From assembly GCF_900172355.1 (NCBI RefSeq), contig NZ_FWFZ01000004.1:181187-245186 (forward strand): a stretch of 64,000 nt of DNA. The letters run 5' to 3'. This document shows, in pieces, positions 27,043 to 37,390 of this stretch. The translations under genes were made by a program, and so were the position numbers. This DNA is from Roseisalinus antarcticus. Its GTDB lineage: Bacteria; Pseudomonadota; Alphaproteobacteria; Rhodobacterales; Rhodobacteraceae. The notes beneath the pieces were generated by a model. It had not been told where the DNA came from. It made no database searches and saw nothing but the letters and a program-made list of their open reading frames with translations. The number at the start of each line of letters is the position of its first letter. Position 1 is the first letter of the stretch.

Positions 27043-27086
27043 ACTATTACCTTTCGTGCTCTTGTCGTCATCGGAGTCCGTAAAAC

Positions 27087-28199
<1,113 letters not shown>

Positions 28200-28307
28200 A
28201 GGTGTTCTCCTTGAGGCATGTCTTTGGAGCAACGCTGGGCGATGAAAGGCAAAAGATCAACCTTGGGAAAGCTTGCACGGAACCGCGGATTGTTTCTAGT
28301 TGCTGCC

Positions 28308-28628
28308 ATGATCAAACGCGCACTTATCCTCTGTTTCGCCCTCGCTGCCTGTGAGGATGTGACACCCGTAGCGGGCGTAGAGGACGCCCCTCCGCCGCCG
28401 CCGCCGTTCACACCGCGCTCGCCCGAAGTCGGCGACCCGTCCGACCCCTGTTTCGCGGGGTCCTACCTTGGTCTGATCGGGCGGCCCGCGAATACGATCG
28501 GTCTTGCCGAGACGGAGACATTCCGGATCATCCGTCCCGGCGAGGAGGTGACCGAGGAATTCGTGCCCACGCGCATGAACGCCGAAGTCAGCCCGACGGG
28601 TGTGGTCGGAAGGGTCTACTGCGGATGA
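28308..28628 (+). CDS. Lipoprotein, peptidase inhibitor I78 family (copy 1)
   Basis: 106 residues from ATG 28308 (upstream in-frame starts lack a signal peptide). 'MIKRALILCFALAAC' is a lipoprotein signal with lipobox LAAC. A Pro-rich spacer leads to the I78 domain: 'CFAGSYLGLIGRP', 'FRIIRPGEEVTEEFVPTRMN' and a closing 'GRVYCG'; the two Cys should form a disulphide. Family members are small inhibitors of subtilisin-like and related peptidases. Membrane-anchored in the periplasm. It overlaps the next, paralogous gene by 4 bp (ATGA). Confidence 0.85.
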   Translation: MIKRALILCFALAACEDVTPVAGVEDAPPPPPPFTPRSPEVGDPSDPCFAGSYLGLIGRPANTIGLAETETFRIIRPGEEVTEEFVPTRMNAEVSPTGVVGRVYCG

Positions 28629-28921
28629 CGCACCGCGCGGCGGCCGCACTGTTTTGTGCGGCGTTGGTTGCGGGGTGCGGCGGCCTTTCGGGCGATCTGG
28701 CCAACGGCCCGTCAGTGCCGGTCGGGGCAGACGACACCTGCGGCGCGGCGCCCCATGCCGCGCTTGTAGGGCGCGACGCGACGGCGCTGGAACGGGTGCT
28801 GATCATGCGCCAGGTCCGGGTGATCCGGCCAGGCGACGCGGTCACAATGGACCTGCGTCCCGAGCGCATCAATTTCGATATTGCCGAGACCGGGATTATC
28901 GCGCGTATCCGTTGCGGTTGA
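28625..28921 (+). CDS. Lipoprotein, peptidase inhibitor I78 family (copy 2)
   Basis: 98 residues. Lipobox VAGC follows a short hydrophobic signal (residues 1-18). The domain has 'CGAAPHAALVGRDA', 'VRVIRPGDAVTMDLRPERIN' and the terminal 'ARIRCG', parallel to the preceding gene, so the two are a tandem duplication. The start overlaps the previous stop, and the copies are clearly diverged in sequence. Likely role is inhibition of periplasmic or incoming peptidases. The following 242 bp up to the DUF2794 gene contain no convincing gene. Confidence 0.8.
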   Translation: MTHRAAAALFCAALVAGCGGLSGDLANGPSVPVGADDTCGAAPHAALVGRDATALERVLIMRQVRVIRPGDAVTMDLRPERINFDIAETGIIARIRCG

Positions 28922-29163
28922 GCGTCGCGCCCAAAGGCCGGTTTCGGGGGGCCTGAGCACCGCGGCTACGGGAGGCACGACGAAAACCCGGGGAACCGCA
29001 CTGGGTGGGGGCAAGACGACGATCCCCCGGGCCTTCGTTCGCAGGATCACGGTATTGCTGCGCGATGGCGAAACCATGGCCCCGGCAAGGAGTTGTTCCG
29101 GCTGTTTCGCGACGGGGGCGTGTCGGGCTTGATTTGCCGGGCCAAAGGCGCAAGTCTTGAGGC

Positions 29164-29505
29164 ATGACATTGCAGCCCCCCGCTTCGTTCCCTCAAGGCG
29201 TCGATGACAAGGTGAGCTTTCACCGGACGGAGTTGTCGCTGATCCTGTCGCTTTACGGCCGGATGGTCGCCGCGGGGGAGTGGCGCGATTACGGGATTTC
29301 CCTGTTGCGCGACGTGGCGGTGTTTTCCGTGTTTCGCCGGACGGCGGAATTTCCGCTCTACCGGATCGAGAAGCGGCCCAAGCTGCGGTCGCGGCAGGGG
29401 CAATACGCGGTGATCGGGATGGAGGGCCAGGTGCTCAAGCGTGGCAACGACCTGCGGCAGGTCCTGAGGGTGCTCGAGCGCAAGCTGATCCGCGTGGTCG
29501 AATAG
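29164..29505 (+). CDS. DUF2794 family protein
   Basis: 113 residues. 'VSFHRTELSLILSLYGRMVAAGEWRDYGI' (in two parts), 'FRRTAEFPLYRIEKRPKL' and 'GQVLKRGNDLRQVLRVLE' are features of DUF2794, a small conserved protein found mainly in alphaproteobacteria. No signal peptide or membrane segment; likely cytoplasmic. Function unknown. It converges on the NlpC/P60 gene. Confidence 0.85.
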   Translation: MTLQPPASFPQGVDDKVSFHRTELSLILSLYGRMVAAGEWRDYGISLLRDVAVFSVFRRTAEFPLYRIEKRPKLRSRQGQYAVIGMEGQVLKRGNDLRQVLRVLERKLIRVVE

Positions 29506-29556
29506 GCCGGCGGACGACGCTCGCCTTCGGCATCGCCCCGCCCACCGTCCCTTGGT

Positions 29557-30405
29557 TTACATCGTGGTCAGGCGCTTGCGTGCGGTGACGGGGCCGTCTC
29601 CGGAGGCGGCGATGCGGGGCAGAGCGTCGCGCAGGGGTTCATAGGTGGTGGACATCCGGTAGCTGTTGGCGTGCAGCAGCGTCTCGGGGTCGGAGATGAA
29701 CCCGACATGGCCCTTCCAGAACAGGAGGTTGCCGCGCCGCGCATCGGCGTCCTCGGGGAGTTCGGTGCCCAGCTGCGCCGCCTGCTGGTCGCTGTCGCGC
29801 GGGCAGGGGATGCCGCAGGCCAGGCACGCCGTCTGCACGAGGCCCGAGCAGTCGATCCCGAGACCGGTGTTGCCGCCCCAGACATAGGGTGTGCCGAGCA
29901 GGCGCTCGGCCACCGCCACCGGGTCGCTTTCGGGAGTGTCGAGCGGGGACAGGTGCCCGGTCGGCAGGAACAGCGATCCGGCCGGTGTCTCGATCTCGGA
30001 CCAGCGGCCGGCCTGTCCGATAACCCGGACGGGAGAGCCGATGGACAGCAGGACCTGCCCGCGCTGCTGTTTGAAGCGCGGCTCTGTCAGGGCGTAGGTG
30101 AAGCGGTTGGCCACGACATGGGTCGCGGGCCCGATGGGCGCCGCGAGAGCCGCCGCCCGGGCATGGCCCACGTAGCCATCCCGCGGGGCGCGTCCGAAGG
30201 CCCAGCCGTCGCGCTCTTCGAGGACGGTGAAGGTCTCTCCGAACAGGAGATCGCGGTCGCGGCCGCCGTCCGGCGCGTCGCAGAGCGCCGTGCTGGTGTG
30301 CGCGACCATGCGATCCTCGCCGTCGGTGAAGCGGTCGGCGGCGACCGTCCCCCGCAGGCTCCGCAGCGCCACGCGGCCATTGGCGGCGAGTTCGCGGCGG
30401 TCCAT
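29557..30405 (-). CDS. NlpC/P60 family peptidase with SH3-like domains
   Basis: 282 residues from the ATG giving 'MDRRELAANGR'. Two bacterial SH3-like modules (about 30-85 and 95-155) precede the C-terminal NlpC/P60 domain with catalytic C186 in 'GIDCSGLVQTAC' and H233 in 'WKGHVGFI'. There is no signal peptide, so it may act in the cytoplasm on recycled muropeptides, like the dipeptidyl-peptidase VI group. Its start is 1 bp after the stop of the leucyl aminopeptidase gene, indicating a peptide-degradation operon. Confidence 0.9.
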   Translation of the reverse strand: MDRRELAANGRVALRSLRGTVAADRFTDGEDRMVAHTSTALCDAPDGGRDRDLLFGETFTVLEERDGWAFGRAPRDGYVGHARAAALAAPIGPATHVVANRFTYALTEPRFKQQRGQVLLSIGSPVRVIGQAGRWSEIETPAGSLFLPTGHLSPLDTPESDPVAVAERLLGTPYVWGGNTGLGIDCSGLVQTACLACGIPCPRDSDQQAAQLGTELPEDADARRGNLLFWKGHVGFISDPETLLHANSYRMSTTYEPLRDALPRIAASGDGPVTARKRLTTM

Positions 30406-30406
30406 G

Positions 30407-31792
30407 TCAGAGCCCCAGCATCTCGGGCAGGGCGTCGAAGAGGGCGCGGCCGCCCTGGGCTGCGCCACCCTTCGGCCGGGCGGGCGCGGGCGTGGGGTTC
30501 CAGCCGTAGATGTCGAAATGCAGGTAGCGCGGGGTCTCTGTCACGAAGCGCCGCAGGAAGAGCGCGGCGGTGATCGAGCCCGCCATGCCGCCGGAGGGCG
30601 CGTTGTCGATATCCGCGATGCCGGGCTCTATCATCGTCTCATAGGGCGCGTGAAAGGGCATTCGCCAGACCGGATCGGCCACGCGGGCGGCCGCGGCGGC
30701 CAGGGTGAGGGCGTCGCTGTCGGCCGTCGCGTAGAACGGCGCGAGGTCCGGCCCGACGGCCACGCGGGCGGCACCGGTGAGCGTCGCCATGGACAGCACC
30801 AGCGCGGGCGGATTCTCGTCCGCGAGGGTGAGCGCATCGGCCAGGACAAGCCGGCCCTCGGCGTCGGTGTTGTTGACCTCGACCGTCAGCCCTTTGCGGG
30901 AGGTCAGGATGTCGCCGGGCCGGAAGGCATTGCCGGCGACCGCGTTCTCGACGGCCGGGATCAGGACGCGCAGGCGGATCGGGGCGCCGCTCGCCATCAG
31001 CATCCGGGCCAGACCGAGGACATTCGCCGCGCCGCCCATGTCCTTCTTCATCAGCCCCATGGAGGCGCCGGGCTTGAGGTTCAGCCCGCCGGTGTCGAAA
31101 CACACGCCCTTGCCCACAAGCGTCAGCGCGGGGCCGTCGCTGCCCCAGCGCATGTCGATCAGCCGGGGCGCCCGGTCCGCCGCGCGCCCGACCACGTGGA
31201 TCAGCGGGAAATTTGCCTCGAGCAGAGCGTCGCCGGTCGTGACCGCGATCTCGGCGCCCATCTCGGTGGCGAGCGCCCGTGCGGCGGCCTCGAGCGCGTC
31301 GGGGCCCATGTCGGCGGCGGGCGTGTTGATCAGGTCGCGGGTCAGGTATTCGGAGGCGGCGATGACCTCGATCCGGGCCGCGTCGATCCCGTCGGGCGCG
31401 GTCAGCCGGGCCTTTGCCGCGGGCTGGCTGCGGTAGCGGTCAAACCGATAGCATTCCAGCAGCCAGCCAAGGGCGGCCTCGGCCGTCGCTTCGGGCGTGA
31501 GCGGGCCTGTCAGGGTCCAGTCGCCTTCCGGCAGGGCCGAGGCCGCGCGGGCAACGGAGAACCGGGTCCGATCACGGGCCGCGGCGGCGCCGAGGCCGAC
31601 CAGCGCCCCCATGACGCCCCCCGCCGCATCGGGCAGGGCCAGCACCTCAACCGCCCCGGCGGCAAAGCCCTGCGCCTCGGCCCAGGTCCGGGCGGGACCG
31701 GGCAGGGCGGCGAGGGTCTCGGAAAGGGTCTCCGGCGTGGTGACGAACAGCGGGTAGGCGTCGGCGGAGGGCGGGGCGAAACGAGGGGGCAT
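30407..31792 (-). CDS. Leucyl aminopeptidase family protein (M17)
   Basis: 461 residues from the ATG giving 'MPPRFAPPSADAYP', with GGAGAG upstream. The M17 signature 'NNTDAEGRLVLADAL' and the metal-site segment 'LVGKGVCFDTGGLNLKP' are intact, and the bicarbonate/Lys region 'SMGLMKKDMGGA' is present. It is a cytoplasmic, two-metal aminopeptidase that frees N-terminal residues from peptides. The short N-terminal domain and total length match the alphaproteobacterial PepB-like subgroup. The NlpC/P60 gene follows immediately. Confidence 0.94.
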   Translation of the reverse strand: MPPRFAPPSADAYPLFVTTPETLSETLAALPGPARTWAEAQGFAAGAVEVLALPDAAGGVMGALVGLGAAAARDRTRFSVARAASALPEGDWTLTGPLTPEATAEAALGWLLECYRFDRYRSQPAAKARLTAPDGIDAARIEVIAASEYLTRDLINTPAADMGPDALEAAARALATEMGAEIAVTTGDALLEANFPLIHVVGRAADRAPRLIDMRWGSDGPALTLVGKGVCFDTGGLNLKPGASMGLMKKDMGGAANVLGLARMLMASGAPIRLRVLIPAVENAVAGNAFRPGDILTSRKGLTVEVNNTDAEGRLVLADALTLADENPPALVLSMATLTGAARVAVGPDLAPFYATADSDALTLAAAAARVADPVWRMPFHAPYETMIEPGIADIDNAPSGGMAGSITAALFLRRFVTETPRYLHFDIYGWNPTPAPARPKGGAAQGGRALFDALPEMLGL

Positions 31793-31856
31793 GATCTCTC
31801 CGGTTGAAGGTCGGGGAGAGACTAGGCTCTTTGCACTCGGCTGCAAGCCGGGAGCG

Positions 31857-32273
31857 TCAGGCGTCGCTGATATCCCAGATCCCGGCAACGGAGTGGTCCA
31901 CCGCGCGGGACAGGCGCCCGACCGTCGCGGCCAGGGCCGCTAGGTCGCCCACCCGGGCGCGATCGCCCACGTGGCCGGCCACCCGAGAGACCGTCGCCAG
32001 CCCGATCCGGTCCGCCAGCAGCGCAATCTCGGCCGCGAGGTCGGGGATGGCGTCGAACTCCTGCCGGTGACACCGCTTTTCGAGGCGGTGCAGTCGCAGG
32101 CTGACCTGTTCGAGCGTGTTGCACACGGTGTCCTCGGCCGCCATCTCGCCGAGTTCGGCAAAGAGGCGGACCAGGGGCGTGGTGTCGAAGCTGACAGGTT
32201 CACGCGGCATGAGCCGCGGGGGCCTGTCGGGGGCGATCACTGTGTGCCCGGTATCTTGCAGGTTCGTATTCAT
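31857..32273 (-). CDS. Hypothetical protein, helical
   Basis: 138 residues, no signal peptide or membrane segment. The middle ('TLEQVSLRLHRLEKRCHRQ') and C-terminal region ('AALAATVGRLSRAVDHSVA') look amphipathic and helical, resembling a four-helix bundle such as an Hpt-like or regulatory protein, but I see no phosphorylatable His motif I would trust. Coding is supported by codon usage and by its placement between two real genes. It is transcribed divergently from the carbonic anhydrase gene. Confidence 0.65.
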   Translation of the reverse strand: MNTNLQDTGHTVIAPDRPPRLMPREPVSFDTTPLVRLFAELGEMAAEDTVCNTLEQVSLRLHRLEKRCHRQEFDAIPDLAAEIALLADRIGLATVSRVAGHVGDRARVGDLAALAATVGRLSRAVDHSVAGIWDISDA

Positions 32274-32393
32274 GCCCCCGACATAGGCCGGGACCGGTTT
32301 TCAACCGATGAAGCCCAAGCCCAAAAATGCCTCGAACTTCCGGCAAATTCAGCATAATCCTGCGGTCGCGACCTTGCCATGAAGGGACACGCG

Positions 32394-33041
32394 ATGGATG
32401 CGGTTCGACCCCTGCCGGATTTTCTCGTCAAGCGGTATCAGGGCTGGAAGGCCACGACCTATGCCGACAACCGCGGCTGGTACAAGCGCCTGGCGGAAGA
32501 GGGCCAGAGGCCGCGGGCGATGGTCATCTCCTGTTGCGACAGCCGCGTTCACGTCACCTCGATCTTTGGTGCCGACCAGGGCGAGTTCTTCATCCACCGC
32601 AACATCGCCAACCTCGTCCCGCCCTACGAGCCCGATGGCGACCACCACGGCACATCGGCGGCGATCGAATACGCCGTGACCTCGCTCAGGGTCGGACATC
32701 TGATCGTGTTGGGCCACTCGGGCTGCGGCGGTGTCGAGGGATGCTATCAGATGTGCGAAGGCCGGGCGCCTCATCTTGAGGAAAAGACAAGCTTCGTCGG
32801 CCGCTGGATGGATATCCTGCGTCCGGGCTACGAGCGTCTTGCCGCCGGCAACGAGGCCGACCGGATGCGGGCGCTGGAGAAGGCCTCTGTCATGGTATCG
32901 CTGGAGAACCTGCTGACCTTCCCCTTCGTTACCAAGGCGGTCGAGGACGGGTTGCTGACGCTGCACGGCCTCTGGACCCATATCGGCGAGGGCGGGCTGG
33001 AGACCTACGATCCCGCGGCCGGAGGGTTCGTCGCGGTGTAA
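32394..33041 (+). CDS. Beta-type carbonic anhydrase
   Basis: 215 residues from the ATG giving 'MDAVRPLPDFLVKRYQGW'; AAGGGA is 6 bp upstream, so it is preferred over an in-frame ATG at 32379. Zinc ligands are Cys and Asp in 'ISCCDSRVH' and His/Cys in 'VLGHSGCGGV'. It interconverts CO2 and bicarbonate in the cytoplasm. It converges on asd through a strong bidirectional terminator. Confidence 0.94.
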   Translation: MDAVRPLPDFLVKRYQGWKATTYADNRGWYKRLAEEGQRPRAMVISCCDSRVHVTSIFGADQGEFFIHRNIANLVPPYEPDGDHHGTSAAIEYAVTSLRVGHLIVLGHSGCGGVEGCYQMCEGRAPHLEEKTSFVGRWMDILRPGYERLAAGNEADRMRALEKASVMVSLENLLTFPFVTKAVEDGLLTLHGLWTHIGEGGLETYDPAAGGFVAV

Positions 33042-33042
33042 A

Positions 33043-33100
33043 GGGAACGCAACGCTCCAACGGCCCGGCGGAGGCCGGACCGTTGGAGCGTTGCGTTCCC
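33043..33100. terminator. Bidirectional terminator, 21-bp perfect stem
   Basis: Left arm 33043-33063 is the exact reverse complement of right arm 33080-33100, separated by 16 nt that can add a further GC stem. It starts 1 bp after the carbonic anhydrase stop and ends 7 bp before the asd stop on the other strand, so it serves both genes. No long U-run on either side; stem strength may suffice. Confidence 0.8.
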
Positions 33101-33107
33101 CGGGCGG

Positions 33108-34130
33108 TCAGCCCTTCTTGAGGACGCGGCTTCCCAGCAACTCGGCAATCTGGACGGCGTTCAACGCAGCACCCTTGCGCAGGTTGTCCGAGACGACCCA
33201 GATGTTCAGCCCGTTCTCGATGGTCGAATCCTGGCGGATCCGGCTGATGAATGTCGCGAAATCACCGACGCATTCGACGGGCGTGACATAGCCGCCGTCC
33301 TCGCGCTTGTCGACGACCATGCAGCCTGGCGACTCGCGCAGGATGTCGCGGGCCTCGTCCTCGTCGAGAAAATCCTCGAACTCGATGTTGATCGCCTCGG
33401 CATGGCCCACGAAGACCGGAACGCGGACGCAGGTGGCCGTGACCTTGATCGCGGGGTCCACGATCTTCTTGGTTTCGGCGACCATCTTCCACTCTTCCTT
33501 GGTCTGACCGTCTTCCATGAAGACGTCGATGTGGGGAATGACGTTGAAGGCGATCTGTTTGGGGTATTTCGACGGCGCGACCTCCTGGCCGGGGACATAG
33601 ACGCCCTTGGTCTGGTTCCACAGCTCGTCGATGCCTTCCTTGCCCGAGCCCGAGACGGACTGGTAGGTCGATACGACCACGCGCTTGACCCGCGCCCGGT
33701 CGTGCAGCGGCTTGAGCGCCACGACCATCTGCGCGGTCGAACAGTTCGGGTTCGCGATGATGTTCTTCTTGGCATAGCCCTGGATCGCGTCGGCGTTCAC
33801 TTCGGGCACGATCAGCGGCACGTCCGGGTCGTAGCGATAGAGAGAAGAGTTGTCGATCACCACGCAGCCGGCCTTGGCGGCCTTTGGCGCATAGATCTTG
33901 GTCGCGTCCGAGCCCACTGCAAAGAGCGCCATGTCCCAGCCGGTGAAATCGAACGTGTCGAGGTCCCTGGTCTTGAGGGTCTTGTCGCCGAAGCTCAGCT
34001 CGGTCCCGAGGGACCGGCGCGACGCAAGCGCCACGATCTCGTCCACGGGAAACTCCCGCTCGGCAAGGATGTTGAGCATTTCCCGGCCCACGTTGCCCGT
34101 GGCGCCGACAACAGCGACTTTATAGCCCAT
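33108..34130 (-). CDS. asd: Aspartate-semialdehyde dehydrogenase
   Basis: 340 residues. NADP-binding 'VAVVGATGNVGREML' lies at the N-terminus. The catalytic Cys is in 'ANPNCSTAQMV', and the substrate-binding 'RVPVFVGHAEAINIEF' is present. It reduces aspartyl phosphate to aspartate semialdehyde for lysine, methionine, threonine and diaminopimelate synthesis. It is a stand-alone gene bounded by the long terminator downstream and a 122-bp gap before hemN. Confidence 0.97.
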   Translation of the reverse strand: MGYKVAVVGATGNVGREMLNILAEREFPVDEIVALASRRSLGTELSFGDKTLKTRDLDTFDFTGWDMALFAVGSDATKIYAPKAAKAGCVVIDNSSLYRYDPDVPLIVPEVNADAIQGYAKKNIIANPNCSTAQMVVALKPLHDRARVKRVVVSTYQSVSGSGKEGIDELWNQTKGVYVPGQEVAPSKYPKQIAFNVIPHIDVFMEDGQTKEEWKMVAETKKIVDPAIKVTATCVRVPVFVGHAEAINIEFEDFLDEDEARDILRESPGCMVVDKREDGGYVTPVECVGDFATFISRIRQDSTIENGLNIWVVSDNLRKGAALNAVQIAELLGSRVLKKG

Positions 34131-34252
34131 CTGACTGGCTCCCGATCTGCGTTTGGCGCCTGATACGGCAAGGCGGGCGCAATGGAAAGGGGCGCCCGGG
34201 AGGGTGGCGGCCGCCGAAACGGCCGACGGAGGCGAAGACCGGGCGGCGGATC

Positions 34253-35608
34253 CTAGAGGGCGCGGGAGTGCCGGCCCTCGGGCATCTGGTAGGCGTCGAG
34301 CTCATGGGCGGCCATGCGCGCGATCAGCGCGGCGTTCCGGGTCAGGCGGATCGCCCCGTCGGTGACGTCGAGATATTCGGCAAACCTGTCGCGCAGATCC
34401 GCCGTCATCGACATCAGCCGGCTTTTCGGCGTGTCGAAATCCGCCGACAGTGCATCGAGGTTCAGCGCGTAATCGCACATCAGGCTTTCGATCATCCGCC
34501 GCCGCAGCCGATCGTCGTCGCTGAAGGCATGGCCGCGCTCGGTCGCCAGCTCTCCGCCCGCCACCGCCTGGGCGTAGCGCGACGAGGTCGAGATGTTCTG
34601 GGCATAGCCCTGCGGATACTGGGAAATCGCCGAGGCGCCGATGCCGATCAGCACATCGGACTGGTCGTCGGTATAGCCCTGGAAATTCCGCCGCAGGGTG
34701 CGGGTCCGGGCCGCGTCGGACAGGCTGTCGCCCTCCAGCGCGAAATGGTCGATGCCGATGGAACGGAACCCGTCCCAGGTCAGCAGCCGCCGCGCCGTGT
34801 CGAACAGGTCGAGCCGTTCTTCGGCATCGGGCAGGGCGTCGGCGGGGATCATCACCTGCCGCTTGGCCATCCACGGCACATGGGCATAGCCGAACAGGGC
34901 GACCCGGTCGGGCGCCAGGCTGAGGATCCGCTGGATCGAGGCGGCAAGGCGGGCGCAGGTCTGGTAGGGCAGACCGTAGAGCGCATCCACATTCAACGAC
35001 CGCACACCCGCCGCCCGCAGCATGTCGACGACATTGCGGGTCAGCTCATAGGGCTGGATCCGGCCGATCGCTTGCTGCACGACCTCGTCAAAATCCTGGA
35101 TGCCGATCGAGGCGCGGGTCATGCCGTACCGGGCCAGAACGTCGATTCGAGCCTGGTGGATTTCGGTCGGGTCGATCTCGACCGAGAACTCGGCGTCCGG
35201 TGCCCAGGGCCGCAGGTCCTTCAGCGTCTCGCAGAGGTCCGTCAGCAGATCCACCGGCAGGATCGTCGGAGTGCCGCCGCCGAGGTGGATGTTGCCGATC
35301 ACTACATCCTTGGGGAGAGTTTCGGAAACTTTTTTCAACTCGGCTTTCAGCAATGCAAGGTATGGCGCAAGCGGCTTGTTGGTGGCGGTGCCCTGGGTGC
35401 GGCAGGCGCAGAACCAGCACAGGGTCCGGCAATAGGGCACATGCACATAGATGGAGATGCGGCTTCCGGGGGCAATGGAGGACATCCAGCCGGCGACCGT
35501 GGCGGCATCCACCGCCGGGCTGAAGTGGTTGGCGGGCGGGTAGCTTGTGTAGCGCGGGACCCGCGCGTCAAGTAGACCAAGCTTGCGGAGAGGGGCGAGA
35601 GTTGTCAT
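34253..35608 (-). CDS. hemN: Oxygen-independent coproporphyrinogen III dehydrogenase
   Basis: 451 residues. The radical SAM cluster is C60-x3-C64-x2-C67 in 'YCRTLCWFCAC', followed by 'GGGTPT' and the HemN C-terminal domain ('RRRMIESLMCDYALNL'). It decarboxylates coproporphyrinogen III to protoporphyrinogen IX without oxygen, supplying haem when oxygen is low. It is divergent from fnrL, the usual order in Rhodobacter relatives. I see no clear FNR box in the 65-bp gap between them. The extended C-terminal Cys typical of true HemN supports this over HemW. Confidence 0.94.
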   Translation of the reverse strand: MTTLAPLRKLGLLDARVPRYTSYPPANHFSPAVDAATVAGWMSSIAPGSRISIYVHVPYCRTLCWFCACRTQGTATNKPLAPYLALLKAELKKVSETLPKDVVIGNIHLGGGTPTILPVDLLTDLCETLKDLRPWAPDAEFSVEIDPTEIHQARIDVLARYGMTRASIGIQDFDEVVQQAIGRIQPYELTRNVVDMLRAAGVRSLNVDALYGLPYQTCARLAASIQRILSLAPDRVALFGYAHVPWMAKRQVMIPADALPDAEERLDLFDTARRLLTWDGFRSIGIDHFALEGDSLSDAARTRTLRRNFQGYTDDQSDVLIGIGASAISQYPQGYAQNISTSSRYAQAVAGGELATERGHAFSDDDRLRRRMIESLMCDYALNLDALSADFDTPKSRLMSMTADLRDRFAEYLDVTDGAIRLTRNAALIARMAAHELDAYQMPEGRHSRAL

Positions 35609-35673
35609 CTGTGCTCTTTCGAGATGCGCTGTTTTCGGGTAGCTTCCGACGGAAACCTTTGGAGTCGAGTGGA

Positions 35674-36411
35674 ATGACCAAGATTGCGGCCGTCCAGTCG
35701 TGCGACAGCTGCCCTATCCGCTACAGCGCCGTCTGTGCGCGCTGCGATGCGGATGAACTGGCGCAGCTTGAGCAGATCAAGTATTACAGAACCTTCGACG
35801 TCGGCCACATGATCTGCTGGGCGGGTGACGAGATGCCGTTCGTGGCCTCGGTGGTGAAGGGCGCGGCGACCCTGAGTCAGACCATGGAAGACGGGCGCAC
35901 CCAGATGGTCGGGCTGCTTCTGTCGTCCGATTTCATCGGCCGTCCGGGCCGGACCACCTCGCCCTACGACGTGACGGCGGTCAGCGAGGTCACGCTCTGC
36001 TGCTTCCGCCGCAAGCCGTTCGAGGGGATGATGATGAGCACGCCCCATATCGGCGAGCGGTTGCTGGACATGACCCTCGACGAACTCGACGCGGCCCGCG
36101 AATGGATGCTGATCCTCGGGCGCAAGACGGCCCGGGAAAAGATCGCCAGCCTGCTGGCCATCGTGGCGCGGCGCGAGATGTCCATCGGGCTGGTCAAGCA
36201 GTCCGGCGCCGTCATGGTGGAGCTTCCCCTGACGCGCGAGGCCATGGCCGATTACCTTGGCCTGACCCTGGAAACCGTCAGCCGCCAGATCAGCGCACTT
36301 AAGCGCGAGGGCATCATCGTCCTGCAAGGCAAGCGCCGGATCGAGGTCCCGGACATGCAGCGTCTGCTGGAAGAGACCGGCGACGATGTGGACGGCGGTG
36401 TCGTGGCCTGA
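35674..36411 (+). CDS. fnrL: Crp/Fnr family anaerobic regulator FnrL
   Basis: 245 residues from ATG 35674. The N-terminal cysteine cluster C10, C13, C21 and C24 ('SCDSCPIRYSAVCARC') and the central C109/C110 should bind the oxygen-sensing [4Fe-4S] cluster. A cyclic-nucleotide-like beta domain and a C-terminal helix-turn-helix 'DYLGLTLETVSRQISAL' follow, with the E-SR pattern that reads TTGAT/ATCAA half-sites. Matching boxes lie upstream of ccoN and ccoG in this window. Placement between hemN and the cbb3 genes strongly supports FnrL. Confidence 0.95.
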   Translation: MTKIAAVQSCDSCPIRYSAVCARCDADELAQLEQIKYYRTFDVGHMICWAGDEMPFVASVVKGAATLSQTMEDGRTQMVGLLLSSDFIGRPGRTTSPYDVTAVSEVTLCCFRRKPFEGMMMSTPHIGERLLDMTLDELDAAREWMLILGRKTAREKIASLLAIVARREMSIGLVKQSGAVMVELPLTREAMADYLGLTLETVSRQISALKREGIIVLQGKRRIEVPDMQRLLEETGDDVDGGVVA

Positions 36412-36460
36412 CCGCTCCTCTGGTGCCGGAACCCCCCGCAGCATCTGTTCCCCTCCGGAC

Positions 36461-37300
36461 CTAGTGCGCCATGAGCAGAGGCACGTCGGCCTCCTGCAGC
36501 ATGTCGCGGGTCGGGCCGCCGACGATCGCCTCGCGGATGCGGGAATGGTTGTAGGCGCCCATCACCACCGCCTGGCATTCATGCTCGGCACAGAACCGCA
36601 TCAGCGTGTCGGCGACGCGGGGCATGGTCTGCGACACCACCGAAATCTCGCAATGCACGCCGTGGCGGGCCAGCATGGTGCCGATCATGCCGCCCGGATC
36701 GGACCGGTCGGGCATGTTGCGCGGCGGGTCGATCATCACGACGTTGACCAGGTCGGCGCTCTTGAGGAACGGCATCGCCTGGCGCACGGCGGCCAGGCTT
36801 TCAGTGCTGTCGTCCCAGGCCAGCGTGATCCGCGACGGCGGGGCAAAGCTCTTCTGTCCCGGCGGCAACACGAGGCAGGGCACGCCGCGCTGAAACAGCG
36901 CCGATTCGAGCACCTGCACCTGAAGCATCCCGCCCGCCTCGCCATAGGGTCGCGGCGCGATCGCAAGATCGGCGAATCGGAGAAGCCGGCTCAGACCGTT
37001 GTCGAGCCCCATGCTCGGCAGGATCAGCGGCTCGACCGTCACCTTGTAACTGCCCGCGGGGGTCGCCTTCTCGGCCCAGGCGGCGAGGTCACTGGCCCGT
37101 TCCTGCGTCGCGGCGATGTCGGTTTCGATCACGACACCCATCGACCCGGCCGGCAAGGCGCCGTAGCGGGCCGTGTCCACGCTCAGGCAGTAGATGTCGA
37201 GATGGGCGTCCAGCGCATACGCCAGTGAAAACGACGCCTTGAGCATGTCGCCGTCCGTTTCGATGTCAGTCACGACGGTCGCGATAGACTTGATAGCCAT
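36461..37300 (-). CDS. uspA: Universal stress protein (UspA family, two tandem domains)
   Basis: 279 residues. The second domain contains the ATP-binding pattern '[20 protein letters not shown]', close to the G-2x-G-9x-G(S/T) motif; the first domain is degenerate. The C-terminus '[14 protein letters not shown]' is typical. The gene is divergent from ccoN and shares the gap holding an FNR box, so it is probably also under oxygen control, as in related Rhodobacteraceae. Confidence 0.9.
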   Translation of the reverse strand: MAIKSIATVVTDIETDGDMLKASFSLAYALDAHLDIYCLSVDTARYGALPAGSMGVVIETDIAATQERASDLAAWAEKATPAGSYKVTVEPLILPSMGLDNGLSRLLRFADLAIAPRPYGEAGGMLQVQVLESALFQRGVPCLVLPPGQKSFAPPSRITLAWDDSTESLAAVRQAMPFLKSADLVNVVMIDPPRNMPDRSDPGGMIGTMLARHGVHCEISVVSQTMPRVADTLMRFCAEHECQAVVMGAYNHSRIREAIVGGPTRDMLQEADVPLLMAH

Positions 37301-37390
37301 CGGTCTGGTTCCCTTTTTGCCCGATCCTTGGGCGGCAGTCTTGCCGCGCCAGCGTTTCTCGGAGACTACCGAAGCCTTCGGTCAATTGGT

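Noticed and set aside
28922..29163. Intact third I78 gene between the tandem copies and DUF2794
   Set aside because: No start codon plus signal peptide in one frame, and the similarity is split between two frames; at most a relic.
35609..35673. FNR box between hemN and fnrL
   Set aside because: No TTGAT-N4-ATCAA-like sequence found in the 65-bp gap.
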